From positions 1,989,324 to 2,053,323 of the forward strand of contig NZ_BMJA01000001.1 in NCBI RefSeq assembly GCF_014642835.1: a stretch of 64,000 bases of DNA, given 5' to 3'. Below the pieces are notes generated by a model. It had not been told where the DNA came from. It searched no databases and saw only the letters and a program-made list of their open reading frames with translations. Source of the DNA: Dyella nitratireducens. Lineage in GTDB: Bacteria; Pseudomonadota; Gammaproteobacteria; Xanthomonadales; Rhodanobacteraceae. Both the position numbers and the translations under genes were made by a program. Shown here piece after piece: positions 31,923 through 40,202 of the stretch (positions within the stretch are counted from its first letter, which is position 1; each line of letters starts with the position of its first letter).

Positions 31923-32557
31923 ATGGTCGAGTCATCAAGTTCGAAGGTTCGGTGCACGCGGAAACCGATCGGCTGTTGCCGTGGTATGTGAACGGAACGC
32001 TGGATGATGCCGAACGTCTGCACGTGGAGCAGCATCTGGTGGAATGCGTGCATTGCCAACGGGAAGTAGCGTGGCTGCGCGACGTGCATGAAGAATTCGC
32101 GGTTCAGGCGGAGCAGGATGATGTGTCGCCGAAGATGCAGCACCTGCATCGCCGCATGGAAAAGCGGCGCCGTGTCCCGCCCGCATCGCTCGTATGGCGA
32201 CGTCGCGAACGGCGGCTGGCCTGGCTGGTGGCGGTGCAAGCGGCCGTCATTCTGGGCTTGGGCATCACTTTGCTCCACCAACAGCACGCGCCTTATCACA
32301 CCTTGAGCGCGCCGGGCGACAAGGGTGTATTGGACAAAGGTGCCTTGCTGGTGGTCGTGTTCAACGCGCAAACGCGTGAGGCGCAGATGCGCGAGCTGGT
32401 GCGTGAAAGCGGCGCCCGCATCGTGGGCGGCCCCACCGCGCAGGGTGCCTACGTACTGCGTGTGCCGGATGCGCACGAGACGACGGCGCGCCAGATGCTG
32501 GCAGCTTCGCCGCAAGTCACGCTGGTGGAAGATCTCAGCTCGGGTGGCAATCCATGA
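31919..32557 (+). CDS. Transmembrane anti-sigma factor with zinc-finger and I9-like periplasmic domain (212 aa)
   Basis: Holds the preceding sigma factor at the membrane. The cytoplasmic part has a zf-HC2 motif (HVEQHLVECVHCQ, HxxxCxxC form). One membrane span follows (LVAVQAAVILGLGITLL, about residues 100-117). The periplasmic domain (about 135-205) has a beta-alpha-beta-beta-alpha-beta outline: LLVVVFNAQTREAQMRELV, GARIVGGPT, YVLRVPD, and ASPQVTLVED. This outline is that of subtilisin propeptides (Inhibitor_I9), which is striking because a subtilase gene follows with a 4-bp overlap. The I9 likeness is my inference. Confidence 0.87.
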   Translation: MNGRVIKFEGSVHAETDRLLPWYVNGTLDDAERLHVEQHLVECVHCQREVAWLRDVHEEFAVQAEQDDVSPKMQHLHRRMEKRRRVPPASLVWRRRERRLAWLVAVQAAVILGLGITLLHQQHAPYHTLSAPGDKGVLDKGALLVVVFNAQTREAQMRELVRESGARIVGGPTAQGAYVLRVPDAHETTARQMLAASPQVTLVEDLSSGGNP

Positions 32558-33801
32558 TGCGCATCTGGCTGCTCGCTGCCGCACTCTGCGTACTTGGTCC
32601 TTGGGCCGCGGTGCGCGCGGAAACGCAGCCGCCAACACAGGTGCTGGTGATGTTGCGCGCTGCTGCACCCCATCTTCGCGCAGCCGATGGCTATGCCGTC
32701 GGTTATACCGCGTCTCCCGATGAAAACGCGCGCATGCACACGGCGCGCGAGATTGCGCAGCATTACGGCTTGCACATCGTCGACAGCTGGCCGATGCCGG
32801 CGTTGGGGCTCGATTGCTTTGTGATGCGTCTTGCACCCGGCATGTCCGCGAGCGATGTCACGCAACAGCTTGCGCAGGATGCACGGGTGGAATCGGCCGA
32901 GCCGCGGCAGGCGTTTCATACCCTTGCCAAGGATGATCCGCTCTATGCGCTGCAACCTGTCGCCAAGCCTTGGCATCTCGCCGAACTGCATGCCGTGGCG
33001 TCGGGGCGTCATGTGACCATCGCGGAGGTGGACAGCGGCGTCGATACCAGCAATCCGGATCTGACCGGCCAGGTGCTCGAGCAACGGAATTTCGTGGACG
33101 ACGGCGACTATCGCGCCGAACTGCACGGCACCGAAGTGGCCGGCATCATCGTCGCACGCGAAGGCAATGGCGTCGGTATCGCGGGCGTGGCGCCGCAAGC
33201 GCAGCTGCTCGCCTTGCGCGCCTGCTGGCAGTTGGCGCAAGGCAGCGCTGCATCGGCATGCGACAGCTTCACCCTGGCCAAGGCGTTGCAGTACGCGCTG
33301 GAAAAGCACGTGCAAATCATCAATCTCAGCCTGACCGGGCCTGATGACCGCTTGTTGCAACGTTTGCTGGATGCTGCCCTGGCGCAGCGCGTTGCCGTGG
33401 TGGTTGCGGTGGACGACAGCGCTGCAGACGGCGGTTTTCCGGCCTCCTACAAAGGCGTGCTGGCCGTGGCGGGAGAACGTTCTCCCGCGCAGGCACGCGA
33501 TGTATTGCTGGCACCGGCGGAAGATATCCCCACCACCCAGCCCGGCGCACGCTGGAACCTGGTGAACGGATCGTCCTTCGCGGCAGCGGAAGTCAGCGGC
33601 CTGGTCGCCTTGCTGCACGAACTCTCACCTGACATCACGCTGACGCAGCTGCATGACGCTTTGCACGCGCGAACTGCGCTAGGCTTGGTCTCAATGCGGC
33701 CGAAGACGATCGATGCATGCGCGGCCGTGGCGCAGGTGAGTCAGCGCTGCATCTGCGACTGCGCCGCGACGCATGCTTCCCTGGGAGAGCCGCGCCGATG
33801 A
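32554..33801 (+). CDS. S8 family subtilisin-like serine peptidase (415 aa)
   Basis: Exported subtilase with signal peptide (to about VRAE, residue 23), an N-terminal propeptide-like region to about residue 130, then the catalytic domain. The triad is complete: Asp160 (AEVDSGVD), His191 (ELHGTEVAG) and Ser341 (VNGSSFAAAE). Five or more Cys residues near the C-terminus (CAAVAQVSQRCICDCA) may form disulfides. The ATG overlaps the anti-sigma stop by 4 bp, so expression is coupled to the sigma/anti-sigma pair. A role in cleaving the anti-sigma is plausible but not shown. Confidence 0.9.
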   Translation: MMRIWLLAAALCVLGPWAAVRAETQPPTQVLVMLRAAAPHLRAADGYAVGYTASPDENARMHTAREIAQHYGLHIVDSWPMPALGLDCFVMRLAPGMSASDVTQQLAQDARVESAEPRQAFHTLAKDDPLYALQPVAKPWHLAELHAVASGRHVTIAEVDSGVDTSNPDLTGQVLEQRNFVDDGDYRAELHGTEVAGIIVAREGNGVGIAGVAPQAQLLALRACWQLAQGSAASACDSFTLAKALQYALEKHVQIINLSLTGPDDRLLQRLLDAALAQRVAVVVAVDDSAADGGFPASYKGVLAVAGERSPAQARDVLLAPAEDIPTTQPGARWNLVNGSSFAAAEVSGLVALLHELSPDITLTQLHDALHARTALGLVSMRPKTIDACAAVAQVSQRCICDCAATHASLGEPRR

Positions 33802-33810
33802 GCATGCCTC

Positions 33811-34503
33811 GTGTTCCGGATCGTCGTGGCAGTCCTTGTCGCTCTGTTGGCAGTACAGGCCCGCGCGCAGGTGACGGGCAGCGCCACCTTCGTTTCCGAT
33901 TACCGCTTTCGCGGCACGTCACTCAGCGACGACCGGCCCGCTGCGCAACTGGCGTTCGATGCCGACTGGCCGTCTACCGGCTGGTACGCGGGAGGCATGA
34001 TGTCCAACGTACGGCTTGATTCAAGTCATGCGGCACAACTGCTCGGCTATGCCGGCTACGTGCGCCGTTTGAATGCGGATCTGAGCTGGGAAGGCGGCGT
34101 GCGTTATACGCGCTTCACCGGCGGTGAATCGTATGCGTATGCGGAAGCGTATACGGGACTTACCTTTCGGCAACTGGTCGGCCGCATCTACTACGCGCCG
34201 AATTACTTCAACGCCGGTTATGCAACCTGGTATGCCGAACTCAACGACAGTATTGCGCTGTCCGGCAAATGGTATGCGTTTGCGCACGCGGGCTACCTGC
34301 GTCGCGCAGGCGACGTGGCGGAGTATCACGTCAGCCGTTTTCGTTCCGATGTCAGAGCCGGTATCGGGCTCACTTTGCAGCCGTGGGATATCCAGTTGAG
34401 CTGGACCACGGCGCACGGCGCACCTGATGTCGCGCTTGGTTATCCCTCCGCTGCGGGTACCAGCCGCAACGCCTGGGTCTTCAGCGTCGCATATGCGTGG
34501 TGA
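33811..34503 (+). CDS. TorF-family putative outer-membrane porin (230 aa)
   Basis: A beta-barrel of the TIGR02001/TorF type. A signal peptide (VVAVLVALLAVQARAQ) is followed by GSATFVSDYRFRGTSLSD, the family opening, and alternating strand patterns to the C-terminal aromatic residue (VFSVAYAW). The start must be GTG 33811: the ATGs just upstream (33798, 33804) are in another frame. It begins 9 bp after the subtilase stop, so it is the fourth gene of the sigma-factor operon. Transported solute unknown. Confidence 0.85.
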   Translation: MFRIVVAVLVALLAVQARAQVTGSATFVSDYRFRGTSLSDDRPAAQLAFDADWPSTGWYAGGMMSNVRLDSSHAAQLLGYAGYVRRLNADLSWEGGVRYTRFTGGESYAYAEAYTGLTFRQLVGRIYYAPNYFNAGYATWYAELNDSIALSGKWYAFAHAGYLRRAGDVAEYHVSRFRSDVRAGIGLTLQPWDIQLSWTTAHGAPDVALGYPSAAGTSRNAWVFSVAYAW

Positions 34504-34634
34504 TGCTATGGGCGTACCTATCTCACTGATCTGAATTCATCGCCAGCGTTTGCACGGTACTTCTCATGGAGCCCATGAGAAGCGGGGGCTTTTACGCCTT
34601 CGACCAACACCTTCACCCCAAAGGAGGACACGCA

Positions 34635-35723
34635 ATGACCCCCATTCTGCGCAACAAGAAACTCGTCCATGCCGTGCTTGCGAGCCTGGTCGTGGCCGGT
34701 GTCGCAAGCGGCACGCTGTATGCCGGACCCGCCCACGCACAGAACGACAACGGCCACGTGCTGATCGCCGACCAGTTCAACAACCGCGTGATCGAAGTCG
34801 ACCGCAGGACGCACCAGGTGGTGTGGCACTTCGGCAATGGTTCGGATCTGCCCGGTCCGCATAGCGTCGTCGGTACCAATGATGCGGAGCGCTTCGGACC
34901 ATTCACGCTGATTTCCGGCACCGGTACGCCGCCTGGTTTGCCAGGATGCTCCGATACGGTGAACGGTTGTCCGGACAATCGCGTGTTCATCGTGGATCCG
35001 AACGGCAACATCATCTGGCAGTACGGCCAGGCCGGCATCGGCGGTTCGGGGCCCGATCAGTTGAATACGCCGGTGCAGTCATTGTTTCTGATCAGTTTCC
35101 CCGGGCACCTCGGTCCGCACGTGCTGATCACCGACCAAGTCAATGAGCGGGTCATCCTGGTCAATCTGGATCACCAGATCGAATGGCAGTACGGCACCAC
35201 TGGCGTGAGCGGCAATGGCGCAAACCAACTCAACAACCCGAACAGTGCGGAGGTGTTGGAGAACGGGCACATTCTGATTGCCGATGAAAATAATAATCGC
35301 GTGATCGAGATCAGACCCAATGGACAGATCGTCAAGCAATTCACTGCAGGCGGCACGGTCAGCGGCGCCGCGTTCGCGAGCCGGCTGCCGAACGGCGATA
35401 CCTTGATCACCGATTCCAACAACAATCGCATTGTGGAAGTAAACGGCAACGATCAGGTGGTGTGGCAGTACATCACCAATTTGCAGCCAGGCAGTAATCC
35501 GACGCCGCTGCCGACACGCGCTGTGCGGCTGCACAATGGCGATACGCTGATCAGTGATCAGTTCAATGATCGCGTATTCGAAATCACTCCAGCCGGCAAG
35601 ATCGTGTTCAACCAGGGCGATCTCAATATGCCGGGCGATGGCTTCAACCAGCTCAACGGCCCATACGACGCCAAGCAGATCGGCGACTTTACCGGTTTGA
35701 CGCCGCCGTTTGATCTGTTCTGA
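34635..35723 (+). CDS. Secreted NHL/PQQ-like beta-propeller protein (362 aa)
   Basis: Exported protein (signal peptide to about GPAHAQ, residue 36) built from beta-propeller blades. Five near-repeats are seen: HVLIADQFNNRVIEV, HVLITDQVNERVILV, HILIADENNNRVIEI, DTLITDSNNNRIVEV and DTLISDQFNDRVFEI, each followed by a WxYG-type turn. No catalytic residues recognised; the shape suits binding or scaffolding. A very strong ribosome site (AAGGAGG, 8 nt before ATG 34635) and a clear terminator (35748-35782) suggest an abundant product. It lies 131 bp after the TorF-like gene and may have its own promoter. Confidence 0.85.
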   Translation: MTPILRNKKLVHAVLASLVVAGVASGTLYAGPAHAQNDNGHVLIADQFNNRVIEVDRRTHQVVWHFGNGSDLPGPHSVVGTNDAERFGPFTLISGTGTPPGLPGCSDTVNGCPDNRVFIVDPNGNIIWQYGQAGIGGSGPDQLNTPVQSLFLISFPGHLGPHVLITDQVNERVILVNLDHQIEWQYGTTGVSGNGANQLNNPNSAEVLENGHILIADENNNRVIEIRPNGQIVKQFTAGGTVSGAAFASRLPNGDTLITDSNNNRIVEVNGNDQVVWQYITNLQPGSNPTPLPTRAVRLHNGDTLISDQFNDRVFEITPAGKIVFNQGDLNMPGDGFNQLNGPYDAKQIGDFTGLTPPFDLF

Positions 35724-35747
35724 CGCATCAACTCGACAAGCCGCACG

Positions 35748-35782
35748 CCCTCCCCTGTTTCGCAGGGGAGGGCTGTTTTTTT
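35748..35782 (+). terminator. Rho-independent terminator
   Basis: CCCTCCCCTG (35748-35757), loop TTTCG, CAGGGGAGGG (35763-35772), then CTG and eight T. A textbook terminator for the propeller gene, and an example of the CCCTCCCCTG repeat serving this function. Confidence 0.88.
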
Positions 35783-35905
35783 CATAGCTGAAGATTGCGA
35801 AACCGTTCGCAATCTTCGCCACGATGAGGAAGGAGTGCGTTCAGGTAACCAAGGTAGTCTTTGCCTTGCGGCACTACAGCCGAATCACCCACACGGATTA
35901 TCCGT

Positions 35906-36310
35906 ATGAAACGACATCTTTTAGCACTGGCCTTGCTGTCCTCGTTGCCGCTTGTCATGACTACGACGGCTGCGGCCGCACAGGACTATCAGGATCATGA
36001 CCATGGGGACCATGACCACGGCTGGGATCAACATGATCATGACCGCGATCACCATGACGACCGTGACCATCACGACGATCATGGCTGGCACGATGATCAC
36101 GGCCGCCACGAAGGCTGGGACAGGCATTACCGCCGCGGCGAGTATCTGCCGGACCGCTATCGCGGACGGGAGTATTACGTCGATGACTATGCGCGGTACC
36201 ACTTGTATGCCCCGCCGCGCGGCTACGTGTGGATTCACGGCGATGAAGGGCAGTTTGTGCTCGTTGCGGTGGCAACCGGCTTGATCGTCAATGAGTTGAT
36301 CGGGAATTGA
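35906..36310 (+). CDS. RcnB-like periplasmic protein, His/Asp-rich (134 aa)
   Basis: Signal peptide (to about AAAAQ, residue 25), then about 45 residues made mostly of His and Asp (DHDHGDHDHGWDQHDHDRD and similar), which should bind metal ions. The C-terminal part has the RcnB-family outline: YRRGEYLPDRYRG, YAPPRGYVWIHGDEGQFVLV and a final hydrophobic GLIVNELIG. RcnB in E. coli affects Ni/Co homeostasis; the metal here is unknown. No RcnA-type exporter nearby. Start at ATG 35906 chosen for the signal peptide; the ribosome site is weak. Confidence 0.82.
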   Translation: MKRHLLALALLSSLPLVMTTTAAAAQDYQDHDHGDHDHGWDQHDHDRDHHDDRDHHDDHGWHDDHGRHEGWDRHYRRGEYLPDRYRGREYYVDDYARYHLYAPPRGYVWIHGDEGQFVLVAVATGLIVNELIGN

Positions 36311-36340
36311 ATTACTTACTTTCCCGTCGCGAAATGCGGT

Positions 36341-36480
36341 TCCCTCCCCTGCGTGCAGGGGAGGGTTAGGGTGGGGTGACGCGAGCGAAGCTCGCGTCCG
36401 GCTACACCGGCAGGATCTAATATCATCGCAAGATTGCTTCACCCCACCCCAGCCCTCCCCTACTACACGTAGGGGAGGGA
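36341..36480. repeat. Two facing CCCTCCCCT hairpin repeats
   Basis: CCCTCCCCTGCGTGCAGGGG with trailing TTAGGGTGGGGTGA, and in opposite orientation CCCCACCCCAGCCCTCCCCT with a matching stem to 36480. The pair fills the space between convergent genes; the outer parts (GGGTGGGGTGA / TCACCCCACCCC) are themselves inverted. Confidence 0.7.
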
Positions 36481-36539
36481 GCGCATTCTGGTGAACTGAG
36501 ATTCGAGGTCAATCAAACCAAGGGAAGTTCAGCATCACA

Positions 36540-38429
36540 TCAAGACTGCCGCACCAGCACCTGCTCTTCTTTCACCGCAACGGCCACCCGCTCGCTGTTG
36601 AGCCACTGCAACCACTCGCTCAATACAACCAGCGTCCAGATCGCCCTGGCATGATCGCTGATGCGTGCCTGGTGTTCGGCAAACAAAGCTTGCGCGACAC
36701 GCGTGTCGATACCCACCGCAGCAAGCTCGCCGCTTGCAAGATGCGCCTGCGCCCATTCGCGCAACGGCCCGCGCAACCATGCCGCCAACGGCACTGACAA
36801 ACCGCGCTTGCGGCGCGTCACCACGTCCTTGGGCAGGTAATCCAGCGCGTAGCGCTTGAGGAACACCTTGGTGGTAAGACCGCGCACGCGTGCTTCCACC
36901 GGTAGCGTGGCAGCAAATTCGATCACGCTTTGATCGAGGAACGGTGCGCGGATTTCCACGCCATGCAGCATCGCGCCGCGATCGGCTTTCGCCATCAGCG
37001 CATCAGGCAGCGAATGGTCGAAGTCGTAGCGCTGGATGGTGTCGATCAGGCGTGTTGCATCATGCCTGGTATCGTCGATGGGCGGCTTGATGCCGAGCTT
37101 GTGCTGCCACAACGGCGGAATGCTCGCGGTCCACAGCATATGCCGCGCCAGGCCGTCCAGTTCCTGCCCGCGAATGAACCGCTTGAGCAGAAACGACAGC
37201 GTGACCTTCTTGTCGCTGGTGGGCAGTGCTTCGATCGCACGCTGCGCCAGCGCTTTCACCGGCGGCGCCAGGTTCGCGTAATGACTCGCCCAGCGCGCGC
37301 CAAGATAAGTGGGATAGCCGCCGAACAGTTCGTCCGCACCTTCGCCTGCAAGCAACAGCCGTACATCTTGCGAGGCACGCTTGGTAACCAGCGACAGCGG
37401 AATCCACGCGGGATCGGCAAGCGGTTCGCCATTGGCGCGAATCAGTTCGCGCAGCGTGCGCGGTACGTCCTGGGCGGAGACGTTCACCTCGATGAAGTTG
37501 CAGCCGAGCTGGCCGGCAAGCTGAGCCGCATGCTGCCCTTCGTCGAAAGATTCTTCCGCGAAGCGGATGCAATACGCCGAGAGTGGCTTCTCCGGCCGCA
37601 CGCTGCGCGCTACTGCCGTCATCAGTGCCGAATCGATACCGCCGCTGAGCAGCACGCCGTAATCCACGTCGATATCGCTCTGCCGCCGTACGGCTTCGCG
37701 GAAGATCGGATCGAAACTGCGCAAAGGCGGCACCGTGGTGGCCTTTTCCGTTGGAAAATCCCAGTAGCGCACACGCCGGATGCCGGCGGGATCGATCACG
37801 ATCATCTCGCCGGGGCTCACTTTGTGAATGTGCTTGAGCGGGCTGTTCGGCGCGGGGCAATAACCGGAGCGCAGATAGTGCGCCAGACCCTCGGTATCGA
37901 TCTCGATGTCCGGCTTGCATGCTTTCACCAGCGCAGCCAGTTCGGAGGCGAAGTACACCGTTTGACCGATGACGGCGTAATACAGATGCCGCTCACCGGC
38001 GCGATCACGCGCCAGGACCAGCCGCTGATGACGGCCGTCCCACAGCGCCAGCGCGAACACACCCTGCACGTGTTCCAGGAACGAGAGCCCCTTTTCCAGA
38101 TACAACGGCGCCAGCACGGCGACGTCGGTGGTCTGCGGAATGTCATGCCCGGCGTCGGCGAGCGAGCGGCGCAATTCCTGGTGATTGTCGATCTCGCCGT
38201 TGCAGGCAACGATCACACCGGCCTCGTACTCCAGCAGCGGCGGCTGATGCTGATCCACCCCGCGGATCGCCAGGCGGTTGGTGGCCATGGCGAGATTGGG
38301 CCGCGAAATGAAGGCATCCCCATGCGGCCCGCGATGGGCCAGGGCCTGCAGCATGGTGCTCGCTTTGTGCTCAAGGTGTGGCGGCGGGTGCCCTGCATCC
38401 CGGCTCAAGATTCCGCAAATTCCACACAT
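36540..38429 (-). CDS. asnB: Asparagine synthase (glutamine-hydrolysing) (629 aa)
   Basis: Two-domain amidotransferase: an N-terminal class II glutaminase with catalytic Cys2 (MCGICGI, initiator Met removed) and RLAIRG/NGEI loops, and a C-terminal ATP-PPase synthase with PP-loop SGGIDS near residue 264 and AGEGADELFGGYPTY. It should convert Asp to Asn, or amidate another carboxylate as in exopolysaccharide clusters. Length fits. It lies just downstream of the ArnT-like and GT9 genes on the same strand, so a role in surface-glycan modification is possible, but the gap of 114 bp includes a hairpin. Confidence 0.93.
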   Translation of the reverse strand: MCGICGILSRDAGHPPPHLEHKASTMLQALAHRGPHGDAFISRPNLAMATNRLAIRGVDQHQPPLLEYEAGVIVACNGEIDNHQELRRSLADAGHDIPQTTDVAVLAPLYLEKGLSFLEHVQGVFALALWDGRHQRLVLARDRAGERHLYYAVIGQTVYFASELAALVKACKPDIEIDTEGLAHYLRSGYCPAPNSPLKHIHKVSPGEMIVIDPAGIRRVRYWDFPTEKATTVPPLRSFDPIFREAVRRQSDIDVDYGVLLSGGIDSALMTAVARSVRPEKPLSAYCIRFAEESFDEGQHAAQLAGQLGCNFIEVNVSAQDVPRTLRELIRANGEPLADPAWIPLSLVTKRASQDVRLLLAGEGADELFGGYPTYLGARWASHYANLAPPVKALAQRAIEALPTSDKKVTLSFLLKRFIRGQELDGLARHMLWTASIPPLWQHKLGIKPPIDDTRHDATRLIDTIQRYDFDHSLPDALMAKADRGAMLHGVEIRAPFLDQSVIEFAATLPVEARVRGLTTKVFLKRYALDYLPKDVVTRRKRGLSVPLAAWLRGPLREWAQAHLASGELAAVGIDTRVAQALFAEHQARISDHARAIWTLVVLSEWLQWLNSERVAVAVKEEQVLVRQS

Positions 38430-38521
38430 GTAAGGGTGCTCTGGTCGATTCCGCGGGCGTGTGCCGCCCAGTTGAGCAATTGTAAAGGAAGGGGGTGGAA
38501 GCCGGGCTCGACGCGGTGTGA

Positions 38522-38544
38522 AGCCCCTATACCGAAAGGGGGCT
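38522..38544 (-). terminator. Hairpin at the end of the ArnT-like gene
   Basis: AGCCCC and GGGGCT pair around TATACCGAAA (plus-strand reading), overlapping the gene's stop codon. No T-run, so weak. Confidence 0.35.
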
Positions 38545-40064
38545 CAAAGCTGCACCAGCTTCAGCACATTCCCCCGCCACGTGCCCAGCTCGCTGACATG
38601 CCCCGGGCAGCGCGCCAGCGCCGGCTTGATCGCCTCCGGCCCCAGGTCCGGATCGATCACCACCAACGCCCTGCCCTCGTTGTGCAAGGCATGGCACAGC
38701 GCGTCAGAACCCTCCGGCGCCAACCACGGGATACCGTAGACCGCCTTGCTCAGGTACATGCGCAGGCCCCAGGGAGTGGCCTCTTCAATGGTGTAACTCT
38801 CTGCCGTGTTCTCGATAAAAATCAGCGCCTTGTACTGCTCGACCGGCGTCGCTGCACGCAGCTCGCCGGCCATCTGGCGGTTGTCGTCCTTGGAATGCCA
38901 GCCGTACGCAGCGCCAGCCTTCACTCCCAGCAGGATCACCACCCACACCGCCAGCAGGACCTGCTGCCTGGCCTGGCGAAGATCGACGCGATCACGCAGC
39001 TCCAGCCCGATCAGCAGGGCCAAGGGCACGAACAGCGGCAGCATGTACAGCGGCAGGCGCGATTGCACCAGGCAGAAGATCACAAACGGCACCAGGAACC
39101 ACAGCACCAGGAACAACTCGATGCCCGGGCTGCTTTTTGCACCCCAGCGTTCGGCGGACACCCAACGCCTGATCACCCGGCCGACCGCCGGCCACCACGG
39201 CAACAACCCGATGCCCAGCACCGGCAGGTAGATCTTGATCCAGCCAAACCATCCCGCATTGCGCTTGTGCGCGGCCGTAAAGATGCGGTTGTACACCTCC
39301 TGGTGCAGGAAGTAGTGCAGCAGGCCCGCATAGCGGATCACCACCACCGCGTACCAGGACAGGCCGATGGCCAGGAACAGCACGATGCCGCGCCACGGGA
39401 AAAACCGCCGCAGCCCATGCCAGCCGTCGCGGCGCACGATAAAGGGAATCGCCGCCAGCAGCGGCATCAACCCGGGCGGTCCCTTGGTCAGAAACGCCAA
39501 TCCCCAACCCGCCCACATCAACAACACATAGCGCTGGCGCCCGCGTTCGTTGTCGTCAAACGCGGCGCGCACAAAGCCCAGCATGGCCAGCGCTTCGCAC
39601 AAGGTCAGAAAGGCATCGGTACTGACGATGTTGCTGGCCATTAACGGCGCCGCCGCACAGGCGTACACCAATCCGGGCAGCCAGGGCTTTTCCGGCACCA
39701 CGCAGCGGCCCATCGCGTACAGAATCCACAGCGTCAGCACGAAGGCCAGCGCATAAGGCGCGCGCGCCGCCCAGCTGTTGCGGCCGAACATCTGGATGGA
39801 CCCGGCGATCACCCAGTAGGTGGTCGGCGGCTTGGAGAAGTTGACCTCGTCGGGGCTGTAGGCCGGCGCCAGGTAATTGCCGGTATCCAGCATCTGCAGC
39901 GCCGCGACGGTGTAGCGCCCTTCGTCGGGGCTCCACAGGCCGCGCGTGCCCTGGAACGCAAACCCGAGCAGCAGGCCGAGGCAGATCAGGGCGACAAGCG
40001 GCCATCGCGAGGCGTGCGTGGTGCTGGGCCGCAGGCGGTGTTCCATGGTGCGGTCGTTGGGCAT
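38544..40064 (-). CDS. ArnT-like (GT39/GT83-type) membrane glycosyltransferase (506 aa)
   Basis: Polytopic GT-C enzyme that uses a polyprenyl-phosphate sugar at the periplasmic face. The first periplasmic loop has the diagnostic RGLWSPDEGRYTVAAL (acidic pair DE) soon after the first span, then GSIQMFGRNSWAARAPYAL and ten or more further spans to about residue 400, with a soluble C-terminal domain. ATG 40064 is chosen (GGAA upstream). It could add aminoarabinose-like or other sugars to lipid A or protein; acceptor unknown. GT9 gene lies 138 bp upstream on the same strand. Confidence 0.88.
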   Translation of the reverse strand: MPNDRTMEHRLRPSTTHASRWPLVALICLGLLLGFAFQGTRGLWSPDEGRYTVAALQMLDTGNYLAPAYSPDEVNFSKPPTTYWVIAGSIQMFGRNSWAARAPYALAFVLTLWILYAMGRCVVPEKPWLPGLVYACAAAPLMASNIVSTDAFLTLCEALAMLGFVRAAFDDNERGRQRYVLLMWAGWGLAFLTKGPPGLMPLLAAIPFIVRRDGWHGLRRFFPWRGIVLFLAIGLSWYAVVVIRYAGLLHYFLHQEVYNRIFTAAHKRNAGWFGWIKIYLPVLGIGLLPWWPAVGRVIRRWVSAERWGAKSSPGIELFLVLWFLVPFVIFCLVQSRLPLYMLPLFVPLALLIGLELRDRVDLRQARQQVLLAVWVVILLGVKAGAAYGWHSKDDNRQMAGELRAATPVEQYKALIFIENTAESYTIEEATPWGLRMYLSKAVYGIPWLAPEGSDALCHALHNEGRALVVIDPDLGPEAIKPALARCPGHVSELGTWRGNVLKLVQL

Positions 40065-40202
40065 GGGGAATTCCGGATAAAGCACCGCTTGCCGTCGACG
40101 GTGGCGGCACAAAGTCGGTGGGAAGCTCAGATTCGTCGCGACCTTGCGCCCGGATGGCGCAAGACCCAGGAAGACGATTGTAAGCGACGAGGAGTGCGGG
40201 TA

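Noticed and set aside
36930-39644. A 904-codon open frame on the plus strand opposite asnB and the ArnT-like gene
   Set aside because: It is the antisense shadow of two well-supported genes in GC-rich DNA; its translation is rich in Arg/Gln/His with no domain and crosses two unrelated genes.
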